DNA from: Blakeslea trispora
Lineage: Eukaryota > Mucoromycota > Mucoromycetes > Mucorales > Choanephoraceae
DNA length: 64,000 bases
NCBI GenBank assembly: GCA_025331445.1
Contig: JAIWNE010000006.1
Location: 124,001-188,000, forward strand
Direction of reading: 5' to 3'
Shown here: piece after piece, positions 23,035 through 35,200 of the stretch
Layout: the number at the start of each line of letters is the position of its first letter
Position numbering within the stretch: position 1 is the stretch's first letter
The notes under the pieces: generated by a model
The model's input: only the letters and a program-made list of their open reading frames with translations
Told to the model about the DNA's origin: nothing
The model's database searches: none
Translations under genes and position numbers: made by a program

Positions 23035-25413
23035 ATGAAGAGATTCCTTGTCATTTGTATTTGGCTCTATATGCCTTATGCCTTTATGCAAGAATTACAA
23101 GTCTTGTATGATCGTAAAGTTGATTTCGTTATTCAAGACAACCTAAAGAACTTTGAACAAATACCCCTATGGTAATCAATGCCTTTTGTAATAACTATGC
23201 CTTTCTCTCTGACAAAGTCTAGGATGAGTACCTATTCTGCAGATAATGGTACATGGAGTGATGTAGATTACACTACTGGTTGTCTTGCAAGAAGAGCCAA
23301 TTGGCCTGCTCAGCAACATTTTGTTCGTATATGTAAGTGAATTTTTTCCTTAAAGAAATAATACCAATGGAAACTGATGGTCTGTCTGGTAGTAACATTA
23401 GCAAGTCAATATAAATCTCAAAATGATTCTCAATATCTGCCCATCATATCAAAAGCAATGGATTTCTGGTTCAGCCAAAACTATCAACCTGATACATGTC
23501 TCGATCAGGGTGGATTCACCAATAGTACTTGTCCATGTGGTACACCTGGTTTCTGGAACACGAATTGGTTTGGACAAGTAAAAAAAGAAAGAGTAAATTT
23601 ATATTGGTTATGTGACTTATTCAAAAAGGACTAGATGATTTTGATGCCACGCCTTGTGTCGAATGTATGTTTGTTACTTAAATCCAATTTATCAGCCACT
23701 CAGCTAAGCAACTGCACCCAAGTGAGTCAGCGAGTGTATGATCGTATCGATAGTTATGTCATTGGCATCGGGCTTATGACCGGAGCCAACATGTTGGATG
23801 CAGCTACTGCTGTCCTTAATCTGGGGCTCTTGACAGATAACTCAACAACCGTCAGTCAGGCTCTAAGCCGTTATTATCCTCAAACTGAGATTATTCCAGA
23901 AACAGGAGCCGATGGTATCAAACAAGATGGGTCGTACCTTCAACACGGAGCTCAGCTATACAATGGCAATTATGGTAAAGACTTTATCAATTCTGTTGTT
24001 GTCCTCTACAGCCAAACAGCCAACACTCAGTTTGCACCCCCTCCTTCTTCTCAGCAGGCTTTTCAGACATTGATGGAAGGTACCGAATGGATGATTGTAG
24101 CAAATGCAACCAATTCTAGTTTGTTGTGGGAGTACAGTACGATCGGACGTATGGTTTCCTTTATCGCTTCAGATAAACAAGCAAGTGGTGGCGTGGCCCT
24201 GAACTTGACGCGCGTTGTACAGGCTACATCGAGCTGGGCCAATGCTTCTGCTATTCGTCAGATTGTGGATCGACTTACTGACTTACGGAACCAGACCTAT
24301 CCGGGTCAGGGACAACGGATGGGCACACGTGCCTTTCCTGCTTCTGATTACCTTGTGCATCGAAATGGATCCTATGTTACTACCCTCAAAATGTTCTCGC
24401 GTCGCACATCTAACTCAGAGTGTAATAACAATCAAAACCCTTTTGGTTTTCATCTCAGTGATGGTGCTATCTATAGCTATATTGATGGCGATGAGTACCT
24501 TGACAGTTTTGCTGCTTGGGATTGGAATCTTGTGCCAGGTACAACAGTAGATTATGGCTCAACTCAGTTGGGATGTAACTTTACACAACACTACGGCAAC
24601 ACAACATTTGTAGGTGGCCTCTCTGCAACTGAAGGAGGTATGGCTGTCATGCACTACTTGAATCCAATGACAGGTGCCCTTACTTGGGAAAAGACCTTTT
24701 ATTTCTTCCATGGGTTCTATGTGGTACAGATAAACTCAATAAAGCAATCCTCAAATGCGAGTGTGGTGACTACACTCGATCAATCCAACCTGAAGGGTGA
24801 TGTCTATCTGAATGGTCAGTTGCTTTCAGAAGATAATGTGGTTAACCGAGATAAGCAATGGCATGTATGGCATAACAGGATTTTGTATTCTGTTGTCAAT
24901 CAGACTACATCATCCCCACATCTCCTCAAGATCAACACAGCAAGTCATGAAGTCAATGATTGGTCTACCATTGGTATATCTCAAGGACGTGCTACACAGC
25001 GATTGTTTACAGCGACTGTAGAGCATCATCTGCTTCAAGATTTGACTTATGTCGCACAGCTCAACACAGATAAAAAGCAGGATGAAGACATTTCATCATT
25101 CGTTCGACTTATAGAACAAGAGGACAGTCTCAAAGGTCATGTACGTGGAGCTTACCAGGTCAAAGAAAATGTTTTGGCTCTGGCTTTTTGGACAAAAGGT
25201 AGTTTTAGTAGTCCTTGGCATGACAACTGGACAATTCAGACAGACCAGCCCATTCTTATTTGGTTGGCTCCTGAGGATAAGGGCTTTTTGCTTACAGTAG
25301 CAGATCCTACTCAGCTCTTGTCAACTGTGCGTATTACAGTTGCTTCTCAAGAATTCCGAATTGAATTACCCCAAAATGAATATGCTGGCAGTAGTGTATC
25401 AACCAAAGTATGA
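23035..25413 (+). CDS. Secreted polysaccharide lyase family 8 (hyaluronate/chondroitin/xanthan lyase type)
   Basis: Four exons (23035-23171, 23223-23332, 23393-23577, 23635-25413) give 736 residues. The first 18 residues form a signal peptide (MKRFLVICIWLYMPYAF). PL8 enzymes cleave uronic-acid polysaccharides by beta-elimination. Family signatures visible are the helical-toroid region with NTNWFGQ, the QDGSYLQHGAQLYNGNYG block (about residues 241-258), and the central beta-sandwich with NPFGFHLSDGAIYSY and WDWNLVPGTT. Many NxS/T sequons fit secretion. Length matches PL8 (about 700-800). The polymer substrate cannot be told; a fungal or animal uronan is plausible. It converges on the next gene with 32 bp between stops. 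The introns show it is an established fungal gene and not bacterial contamination. Confidence 0.85.
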
Positions 25414-25445
25414 TAAACTTTTTATACTCATAAAGAGAAACTAGT

Positions 25446-26317
25446 TTACACAGTTAAGTTGCCAAACATGTGTTCTACTTGAGCACGGTCAATTTCTTCA
25501 TCCAGAAACTGTTGTCCACCATCATCTAGAAAGTTCTTTTTTACATAATCTTCATAAGATGTATACTGTGCATTATCTAGTTGTATTCATCAGCATCATG
25601 ACTTTCTCTTTTCTTAAAGCTTATTGTCTATATACCTGACTTGACATAGACTTGCTGTAAAAGAGGTGCTAACTGATCCCATATATCTCTGCCATAGACT
25701 AGTTCGTACACTTCTTGAATTGTCTGTGACCAAATAACACCTCTTGAGGTGTTTGTTTGAACGATGGCCATTAACTGGTCAAACAATTGAGGATCATTGA
25801 CTATCCTGTACACTTTATCTAAATCCAAAAATCCATCATAACTCTCAGTGTAATAGCCATGCGAATCTTCTTTTAAGATAGCCTGAATATATTCTCGACT
25901 ATCTGGAGGCAGTTGGTCCAAGAATTGCTTTAGGGTTGTCTGTATTTCGGCTGCCGTTACAGGAGTGGTACTATCTAGACAAAGACAACGGACAAAGAGC
26001 TCAAGTTGTAGATCGTCTTCAAGAAAGCAAGAGACGCGATAGATCAAAGGGTAATGTTCAGCTACTCGAATCAAGAGCGAATCATAATCAGGAGACTTGG
26101 CAGCACTGGCCATCATCAGCTGAAAGTCTTGAACTAGATTGGGTGTTTGAACAGCCAAAACAGGGGTCCAACGGTCAGTTATACTTGAAACTGGTGCAAA
26201 TCTCGGTGTACGCAAAGAGAGAAGAACTGATTCAAATGTATCTTGTGCTGGACAACACTCGTGTAGAGAGGAAAGAAACTGGAATATGTGCAGTGCTGAA
26301 TGAGGATGCTGTGACAT
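25446..26317 (-). CDS. Conserved-looking protein of unknown function
   Basis: Two minus-strand exons (25636-26317, 25446-25576) give 270 residues; the GT-AG intron keeps frame. No family recognised. The protein is mostly helical, acidic and soluble, with no signal peptide or membrane segment. Features seen are an N-terminal Cys/His-containing helix, a Pro-rich turn near residue 40, and a C-terminal acidic tail (FLDEEIDRAQVEHMF). The start is the first ATG, 17 bp before a low-complexity spacer. Coding bias and the clean intron support a real gene, and convergent packing with the lyase gene suits this genome's style. Function should stay unassigned. Confidence 0.7.
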
Positions 26318-27784
26318 TGACTAGCTTAATTTTTTAAGAGTTTTGCATAAAAAAAAAAATGAGAAAAATCGCTAAAAAAAAACAGCATGAAACACAAAAC
26401 TTATTGCTCAGTTGTTCGCATAAATTCAGCTTTCTTAAAGCATAAAAGAGTAATTTGGACTGGAAGGTATTGACCGACAGCATTTTGGAGCAGAAACACA
26501 ATGAAATCTTGGCAAAAAGAGTTTTCGAGTTTCCTAGGCCTATTCGACCTGGCTGGGGCAATTCAGCTTTCAGAGGTGCATGTTCACAAGCCATTGCAAT
26601 AAAATATACATCACATCACAAAAGATCAAGTGGCCAATTACCTTAAAGAAATGACGATTTTTAAGTGAGTATTTGTTTTTTATTTCAACACATAAATTGA
26701 ATAAGTGTAAACGCGAATATGTAATGACATATATGGATAATGAATAAGTGGGATTGATAGCAAGGTTTAAAGGTTGAGAAAGTGCTAAAGTTGCTGAAGC
26801 AGTCACTCAAAAACAACAAGTTTGATTTTTTTAAAAATGTTGCGGTAAATGAATTCTCAATTCAAATGCTAAGTGTCTTTTGTCCTTGGTATTGTGTACA
26901 TCTTGTTGATGCAGCTGGTCCTAAGTTTTCGAGTATATTCTGAGCATATATATATGCATTCCAAAAACGAAATTCTACTGTTGACAATGAAATTCAAATT
27001 TCTGTTACAAAACTATATTGGGCGATCATAAACTAGAGAGAAAAAAGAGAGTTTGAGATTGACTTACTAGACCAGCATCATTTGCTAAATACTAAGGACG
27101 CAGCTTCAAATGATACATGATACAGTTAAACATAATATTGAATCTAAATAACTGCTCACCAAATACTCTTCTTTCGGGGATATTGACTCGCTTTATGCGA
27201 GGTATAGTTTTTTTTTTTCATCATAGCACTTTAATGCGGGGCGAGATTCAAACATATTGCCCCCAACGCTTCCAAGACAAGACATTTATGAGAATGAGAG
27301 TAATCCGTTGATGACAACAAGAACTATAGGAAGTGCAGAAGTGACACACAAAGGTTTCCGAGTATTTGCTCAAACTTGCCAGCTGTGAAGTGGCCATAGT
27401 ATTCAGGATTCACATTTCAGATCGGGTTTAAAAAATAACAAAGGTTGCAAAAGTAACCATCATAGGCTTTCAACCAACTTTGTTGACTATATTATCTATG
27501 CTAGTCGATATTTTGTTGACACGATAATCCAGCTGACAATATGATTTACCTAGAAGAAACCTCAAGCTGAATAGACTGACAATAGCCATCTAAATCTTCA
27601 AGCCGCCTGTGAACATACATGTGCTGATAGCTGACATTCTCAGGATCATTATATCTAATGTTTTTTCTTTCACTCTTCTTGTATCTCAAGTTCACGGCAT
27701 GAATATCTTTCGCATAAAGAAGCAGTCACTTGCATAAGGCAAAAAAAAGGAGAACTTGGTTTTTTTTATCTTACTTTTGACCCA
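26318..27784. other. Intergenic, no intact gene
   Basis: Contains short open frames only. The segment near 26462-26500 (TTGACCGACAGCATTTTGG) resembles a segment near 31217-31236 (TTGACTGAAAGCATTTTGG), suggesting a dispersed old repeat. The last 100 bp act as leader for the Nse2 gene. Confidence 0.45.
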
Positions 27785-28714
27785 ATGTCTGTTCCAGAGA
27801 TCACTTTAGAAGACATTCGAGATAATTTCAGCTTGGATGCTAAAAACAGTGCTGTCTTTTCTACAGCAACAAACGATATAGGAAGCATTCAAGCTTTGAT
27901 TCAGAAGGGTCAAGGTTATATCAAGACAGCTGCTAAAGAACATGAAGAAGCAAAAAGAACAGACAAAGTAAGAAAACATTGTCTCAATGGATGAACAAGA
28001 AAAAAGTAACATGTTCAATTAGGTCAATGCATTCGATGAACGATTCAAACGACTGCTTGATCTAGACAATCAACTTCAATGTCATAAAAACACGATGGAT
28101 CGACTAAAAGCACTTGTGATTCAAGGTGAAAAAGTGGTAAATACAAAAAAAAAACTGAAGAGCAAAATAAAAAGAATGACTAATATAGCATTCTATAGCG
28201 AGATATTGCTAGTCATTACGAAAAGGAGAAACAAGCGGAATCAGACAGGATGGCATCGGATGAATCGAGAAAGTATTACAACAATGATAAATATCTTTCG
28301 TTTCGACAACTTCTTTGGGTAAGACATAACAAACGATTGTTTCATGCGAGACTTATTTTTTTTTTGTCTTAGACTATTCACCATCCTGATGAAGTGATGC
28401 CTAGTTTGGTAGACGCTAATGAAGAAGACGATATTGTGATGGGTCCTTCCAAGATTTCCTTGAAATGTCCACTCACAACGACTTGGTTTGAAGATCCTGT
28501 CACTAGCGCTCTCTGCCACCACACATTTTCTAAATCAGCCATCTTTTCATTATTTAAACACCATAATGCCATTGCCTGTCCTATTCCAGGCTGCAATCGT
28601 ACAGTTCAGAGAGTGTCATTAAAGCCTGATGATCTGATGGCAGAAAGAGTCAGGCGAGCTAAAGAAAGAGAAAAGAAAGAACAAAAAGCGACTGCCTTCT
28701 TTGATGTTGAATAA
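27785..28714 (+). CDS. nse2: SMC5-SMC6 complex SUMO E3 ligase Nse2/Mms21
   Basis: Four exons (27785-27967, 28023-28136, 28199-28318, 28373-28714) give 252 residues. Nse2 attaches SUMO to chromatin and repair proteins as part of the Smc5-Smc6 complex in the nucleus. The N-terminal two thirds are predicted helical/coiled-coil, where the protein docks on Smc5. The C-terminus is an SP-RING: ISLKCPLTTTWFEDPV, then SALCHHTFSKSAIF and ACPIPGCNRTV, giving the expected Cys/Cys-His/Cys/Cys ligands (SP-RINGs lack two of the classical RING ligands). A basic RRAKEREKKEQK tail follows. Length matches the family (about 250). Its 3' end converges on the S18 gene 55 bp away. Confidence 0.92.
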
Positions 28715-28769
28715 TAATAAAAAGAAAAAAAACGTCTTTATTTTTGCCTATATAATATATACAATTTGC

Positions 28770-29428
28770 TTATACTCTAAAATCGCAATGATTGTTGGTG
28801 CTAGACATTAAACCCATAGCTCTTGCACGCTTAATGGCCTTTGCTAATTTACGTTGATTTTTGGCGCTAAGACCTGTTTGTTCGCGAGGTAAGATTTTAC
28901 CCATATCAGACACAAAATGGGTCAACAATCTAAAGTTTTTGTATTCGTTCAAGGGATCAAGACCCAACACTTCAAATGCATCTTCTGTAGGTGTTGGCTT
29001 GCCACGCTTTTGACGTAAAGATTCTCTGTAGCGTGCATCATTGAGGTCTTCAGGGTGATAAATGTCACCTTCATGGTGTACCTTTTGATAACGTTGAACA
29101 GCTTCAGAAATAGGTTTGGCTCTTTGTTCTACAATAAGACATCATCAGTTTATGTTTTCTTCTTTGTATATGTATGCATTTCTTTACTGATGACAGAGTC
29201 TGCTAATAATTCAAGAGTAGCTTGCTGTAAGGCTAATGTTTTAAAAAAGAATTGGGACTATTAATAAAAGGCAATAAGGATTTTATAAAGTAGAAAAAAA
29301 AACAGTGCTTCCTTACGGGATTCAACATTGGCTGATGGCTGAGTTGCTTTAAATGAAACCTTGCTGGTAGGCACAGGAGCTCTAATGACTCGGGAAACGG
29401 AAGAAAATGCACGGATCTGTGGAAGCAT
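28770..29428 (-). CDS. Mitochondrial small-subunit ribosomal protein bS18m
   Basis: Three minus-strand exons (29317-29428, 29188-29232, 28770-29128) give 171 residues. The C-terminal S18 domain shows [15 protein letters not shown] then [20 protein letters not shown], the conserved rRNA-binding helix. The N-terminus ([18 protein letters not shown]) is Arg/Ser-rich and lacks acidic residues, as expected for a mitochondrial targeting peptide. It is the fungal Rsm18-type protein of the mitoribosome. It diverges from the ceramide glucosyltransferase gene with about 414 bp between start codons. Confidence 0.92.
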
Positions 29429-29842
29429 GGTTTAAAAAAAAATATTAGGAAGGTAAACAAGGGGTTCTTTCTTTTGACCGAGAAAAAAAAAAGAGAGATT
29501 GACTGGCTGAGTCTAAATTAAAACAAAGAGAAAAAAAAGAGTCACTGGACAAAGTATCGTGTAGCCATAGGCTGTCATTTTTACGTAAAAACAAGACAAG
29601 CATGTATATAACTTGTTTATTCAGTAGCTTTGTTCTTCAGACTTATAGAGGAGAAGAAGCAAATCAAGCAAAACTGAGGTCCTTTTAGTCCAAATCATCC
29701 ATGTTCTTTAAAAGCCAGAGAGAGGTTGAGAAAGAAGGAGAAAGAAGGATAAAATAAGCTCCGGTTGATTGTAAAATGAAATCAGGGCTTTGCTATTGTT
29801 TAGTTTTATAGATTTTTCCCTCTCCTTTTTTTTTCAGTTTTT

Positions 29843-31166
29843 ATGATTAGCGTGTTGACATTCATCAGTTACCTCTTTACAGCGTGGTACTGTTTTATGC
29901 TTATTTTGAGTCTATTCGGACAATATATTGGGTAAAAATAATATAAACAATGGTAAGGGAGACATGGACTAAAAACAAAAGAGACTAGACAATCAAGATA
30001 CAGAAAGAAACCAGAGCCAAAATCATCTAAATTACCAGCCACAAAAGCAGAAGGCGTGTCTATCATTCGACCATTAAAAGGAGTCGATTTAGAATTAGAA
30101 GTCAATTTACGATCTTCATTTGAGCAAAAGTATCCTAAGTTTGAAGTGATTTTTTCAGTCGCGTCAGCCCATGATCCTGCTATTTCGATTGTCAAGAAAT
30201 TACAGCAAGAATATCATCATGTGGATAGCCGTTTGATTATAGGTACAAAAGAAAAAAGAAAGAACGATGATTGAGACATGAATAGATGATAACAATTTGT
30301 ATATACAAAAAGGGGATCATCAAGTGGGCATCAATCCAAAGATCAATAACATGATTGAATCTTATCAAACAGCAAAATATGATATTGTATGGATCTTGGA
30401 TTCCAATGTACATGTAGACAGAGATACACTCGGAAGATCGGTGGATGAATTGCAACTGCCTGGCATTGGCCTTGTTCATCATTTACCAATCGCTGTTCAT
30501 CCAGAGAGCTTTGCAGCAGAAATAGAGCAGACATTTTTAGACACCAACCATGCCAAGATGTATTTAGCCATTAATGGTGTAGGCATTGCCTCTTGCGTGA
30601 TGGGCAAATCCAATCTCTATCGCCGTTCCGACCTGAATCGAGTAGGTGGTTTAGAGGCATTTGGTAGATACATGGCTGAGGATAATATTATTGGTGAGGC
30701 CCTTTGGCATCAAGGACTAAGACATAGAATGAGCGCAGATACTGCCTGTCAAGCATTAGGATCTATTTCCCTCAAGGGTTATTGTGGACGTCGCGCTCGA
30801 TGGGTTCGTCTTCGAAAATACATTGTGACAGCAGCTACTTTGGTAGAGCCTATCACGGAATCCATTGTCTGTGGTCTGATGGGCAGTTTCGGATTTTACC
30901 GTTTGTTCGGTATCTCTCCAGCTCAGTTTCTGATGGTGCATTGGGCGTGGTGGTTTCTGAATGATTATTATCTTTATTATCTCTTGATCCGTTCTTCTTC
31001 TCTACATGCCAATAAGCAATTACCTGTCTCACATTTCATGCGTGCCTGGATTTCTCGAGAAGTACTAGCTTTACCACTCTACTTGTATGCTATGGCAGGT
31101 ACCAAGATTTCATGGAGAGATCAAGAATATCGTTGTATCTCAGATGGCACTGCTATTGCCATCTAA
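29843..31166 (+). CDS. Ceramide glucosyltransferase (glucosylceramide synthase, GT21)
   Basis: Three exons (29843-29931, 29989-30242, 30313-31166) give 398 residues. The enzyme transfers glucose from UDP-Glc to ceramide at the Golgi/ER membrane, making glucosylceramide, a sphingolipid important for fungal growth and virulence. An N-terminal membrane helix (ISVLTFISYLFTAWYCFMLI) is followed by the GT2-like core: VSIIRPLKG, WILDSNVHVD, the DxD-like and catalytic MAEDNIIGEAL, and RRARW in place of the Q/RxxRW motif. C-terminal hydrophobic segments with MVHWAWWFLNDY complete the usual layout. Length matches UGCG (394). Confidence 0.93.
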
Positions 31167-31208
31167 GTACACTGTTTCCAGAAACTATTGGGACATTAGC
31201 TGAAGCCA

Positions 31209-31289
31209 ATTTGGAGCATTGACTGAAAGCATTTTGGTGCAAAAATAAAAAAAAAAGGAAAGTTTGGTGCAAATGTTGATGCTCCAAAT
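31209..31289. repeat. 11-bp inverted repeat around an A-rich loop (possible MITE remnant)
   Basis: ATTTGGAGCAT at 31209-31219 is matched by ATGCTCCAAAT at 31279-31289, with TTTGGTGCAAA occurring twice inside. It lies 43 bp after the ceramide glucosyltransferase stop codon. It may be a small non-autonomous element or a transcript-end hairpin; neither is shown. Confidence 0.4.
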
Positions 31290-31589
31290 GTTCCAAATCA
31301 TCATGCTTGTCATTTTGTTCTATTTTTTCTGGTTCAACAGTCAGCTAGCTTGCTGCTAGAATAGCTAAATAACCATCAAGGGGAAACAATTTTCTCGGAA
31401 GTAGAGAATTTGCATTTGTGCCTGTACACCTGTGCGGTGTGTTTTTTTTTTAGTTATTTCATTGTGCCGTACGAAACCCGACTACCAAAATCATGTCCCA
31501 GAGTTTTGTTATTGTGTTGCAAGCCACAAAGGTATAAGTTACATTTGATGATCCTCTTTACTCTGTAAGCTGCTACCACTGATCTCTCA

Positions 31590-32118
31590 AAATGTCAACT
31601 GGCAAGCGCTATTGTAAGCTTAACTATTTCAAGAAGTAATGTCCTGATGGTGATCATTCTGAAGGATCTGGCATTTAAACTCGTAAAGGCTTGGCCAAGA
31701 CCTTTACAAAATGTAATCTTGATATCTCTTGGGCTCTTTCTGAAGGATCAAGATCTACAAAAAAAGGCTGCTTTACCCGCTATAAAGATATGTCTCAGAG
31801 CTGTTGTTGGTGGGAACGAAGCATGTGTTTTCAATGAAAAAGAAAACAGATCATGTCACAGCATAAATTTAATTAAAAATCAATCATGCGTGCAAACAAA
31901 CATTGAAGCATATTAGCTGTAATGTTCGAGTCGAATTTACTCTAATTTACGGCGAGAGAGAAAATGTCACAAGCTGTACAGTAAAATGTAATGCAAGACA
32001 TACCCGTAGTATCGTTAAAAGATTTCGTTTGTCTGGAGATCAAAGTGACGTCGTGCTTAAAGCTGTACTAGCAAACAGCGCAAAGACTCCCAAAAACTTC
32101 AACATTGGTGTTACTTCT
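31590..32118 (+). pseudogene. Decayed MULE-type transposase, 5' part (split by LINE)
   Basis: Coding-like plus-strand fragments are broken by stops. The clearest, ending at 32118, reads SIVKRFRLSGDQSDVV and then SAKTPKNFNIGVTS. Beyond the LINE the same frame resumes at 37775 with GVTSRLGEFVQSVKEISS, so the two pieces are one older gene interrupted by the retrotransposon. The MULE call comes from the distal fragment (37789-38700). It was already dead or died after insertion; stops occur on both sides. Confidence 0.5.
32105..32118 (+). repeat. Target-site duplication, left copy (LINE 3' side)
   Basis: TTGGTGTTACTTCT here is identical to 37775-37788. The two 14-bp copies bracket the LINE exactly, and the interrupted host reading frame continues across them. 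Confidence 0.85.
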
Positions 32119-32227
32119 GATTTAATTGATTTGTTGGTAACGAAGGTGGTGCCCGCCCAAACCAGGACCGGAAGGTACGTCGGGTTCTGACCCCTGAAGG
32201 CCACACCTACGGATACTCCACTACTTT

Positions 32228-35200
32228 TTACGGTAATGGTTCATGACGCTCGAAAGTGCCATGGACATGAAATAACAGCCCGTACAGGCCGGGGAAAAGA
32301 CCCTTGTCGCGTTGGGACTCGTTTGTATTAAGCGAATCACCGTTAATCTCAAGGAGAATATCCCGGAACGCACGTTCCTGGATATTCAGCTCAAGTCTTG
32401 TAGAGGACCAAGTTGTATTGTCGAACAAGACTCGGTTACGCTCAAGCCAAATAGACCAGAGGGTATAAGCCCAATGCTGGTACATGATCGTTTGTAACAA
32501 CTCCTGATGTAAAAAGAAGGGGTTACCTTCCGCACTCTCAGGTATGTTCATTAAGTACAGTGATCTCCAAGCATCCCACTGGGTATTATCCCTAGTAAGT
32601 GGAGTGTTGAAGAGGATAGAATAAGTCTGCAAGAAGGTATCTATGATTCGAGATACCCGCTCACAAAGGTAGAACAAATGCTGCGGCGTCTCCAACGAAT
32701 TGGAGCATAAACAGTTTCTTTCAGACACTGGTCTGCCCTCGTGTCTGTGTCTAGTGGGTAAACATCCACGTTGGAGTTCCCACAGAAATACGTGAACCGA
32801 AGGTTGGACTCTAAGTTTCCAGATGGTTTCCCAGGGGTTCCCCGTGGTCTGTCCAAAAGGAAAGGTCGCTTTTATTTCCTTCAGTTGTACTTTGGCCTTT
32901 GCCTTCATTTGAATCAAAAGCTTATAGATGGCAGTAGGGCTTTGGAGCAAGTCCAGCCTGACTGACTGGTCATCTAACATTAAGCCCAAAGACCCTTCCG
33001 CAGAAGTAGTCTTGGGCGAGATCAGTTGTTGACGCATATCAAGCGGGATTCGTTTGGATATAACGTCCCTGATGATATGCCAGTCGCGAGGTTCTGACAA
33101 GCAGACCTCTGATTTCCAGGTTCCATCTGCATTAATGGTTTCATGCCAATAAACAGGGAGGACCTTTTTCTTTAACAGCGGGCGGATTGTTGACCAGATC
33201 CGACTCTCGCCTATCTCATTGAGAGAAGTATACCACAAGGGTAATTCCCACACAACGCCTACTTGAATGTGCTTGTGAACATTGCGACCCTCCAATGAAG
33301 TCCAATGGTTCAGCACGGCGGTCCAGTACGGTGGCCAACTGGTACTGATTCCGCCTAATTGTTTGGCATGTTGGAGCCAGGGGCTTACAAAGTAAGTCTG
33401 GACAACATCCATAGGGTAGCGAAGCCTATATTCAACCCGACGGTGCCACGAATGCATAAGCATTTGGGCCCACCTTTCGCCGGGGTTTTGTATAAAGTCT
33501 CTTATCGCTAAGAGCTTATACGCATCGATCAATGTTGAAAGCAGCGGGAAGTTCAAACCTCCCTGACCAGGTTGCAATCCTAGTACTATCTGATTCACTT
33601 TGGCACGCTTACCCTGCCATATGGCTTGAGCCAATATTTTCAGGCAAGTGTCCATTAGACTAGAAGACATGGGTAGAAATCTAGCCAAGAACAAGAATTT
33701 GGGTAGGATTAACATCCGTAGAATGATAATCCGTCCCTGCAGTGAGAGGGCTGATAATCGGAGGGCAGCGATGCCCGTTCTGACCTTAGCCACTATAGGT
33801 TCCCATGCTGAATTAATATTCAGCTGCCAACCAACTGGTACGCCAAGGTGTCGGACCCAGCTTCCCGGTGGAACAGGCGAAGGAAGATCAGTAGGAATGA
33901 TACCAACAAGTGGGGATGCAAGTATCTCTGTTTTATCAGTATTAAAGCGAGCGCCAGAGGCACTACAATATTGATCTAAACTTCTTTTGAGTGCGGGATA
34001 TTCCTGCCAATGGCTTAGGCCAACAACAGTGTCATCTGCAAACATCGTATAAGTCATGGGATCACTACCTGGGATAGGGATACCAGATAATGTTGTGTCC
34101 AATAAGGACGCCAAAGTCTCCATAACAAGAACAAAGAGTATGCACGAAAGTGGATCGCCCTGGCGGACACCCCTTTTAATCTTAAAATTCGTGCAAAGCT
34201 TACCATTCACCAAAATTTGGGAGGAAGCCTTATGGTAAAGCGATCGGATTGCCCGTCGAAGATTCGAGGGTATCCTGAAAGCCTTTAACGTTTCCCATAG
34301 AAATCCGTGGTCTATCCTATCATAGGCCTTTTCCTGGTCCAAGAACAGAAGGATGCCTTGCGCTTCCGGATTCTGCTCAATGTGATGTAAGACAAGCTGT
34401 ACATCACGAATACTGTTACCAATATTACGTCCCGGTAGGAGCGCATTTTGATACTTGTTTATATAAGGCTCTATTGCCCTGGAGAGTCTTAACGCAAACA
34501 CTTTAGTGAAGATCTTGTAATCGACATTCAGCAAGGTGATAGGTCGATAGTTCTTCAACAATGTAGGGTCTCCCTTCTTAAAAAGCAGGACGACCATACC
34601 TTCTATAAAATCTTTAGGGGGCTTTTCGCCCTTAAGTAGCGAGTTTATGGCTTTTGCCAATAAACCTGCTATTTGTGGACCCATTGCTTTATAAAATTCG
34701 ATACTAAGTCCATCAGGGCCAGGACTTTTTCCTGTCGGCAAAGAAAGAATGGCGGACCAAACTTCTTTTTCAGTGACAGGCTCCTCAAGCGAAGCCATCC
34801 CTTCCTTGGTCAAACCACGGCGGGAAAGGTTTCTCTTGAGCGCCTGGATAGGAATCATTCTATCCTGACGAGTAGGCGTTTCTTTAGCATACAACTGGGA
34901 ATAGAATTCCCTTGTATATTTGCCAAGGTCTGGTGAAGGAGTATCTGCTTGAGTCCTTCGTAAGGCTTTGAGAATGGTCGGGGTTCCCCGCGGCTTCACC
35001 TTTTTCAAGGTATAGGGATTGCCTTTATTCCCTTTCTCCCGCCATCTTTTAAAGTTCGCAGTCCTCACTTGGCTACCGTATGAATCAACGGCTTCGGCCA
35101 TTTCTTCGCAGACAGCCTCAGTGGGACGACCCTTACTCGCAAGTCGGGTATATTTCGTATACAAACTCTTAATCTTGGAGTTAAGCTTAGCACCTCGCTT

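Noticed and set aside
23635..25413. Treating the long PL8 frame as a stand-alone 592-residue protein
   Set aside because: Upstream exons supply the signal peptide and the NTNWFGQ region with in-phase GT-AG introns.
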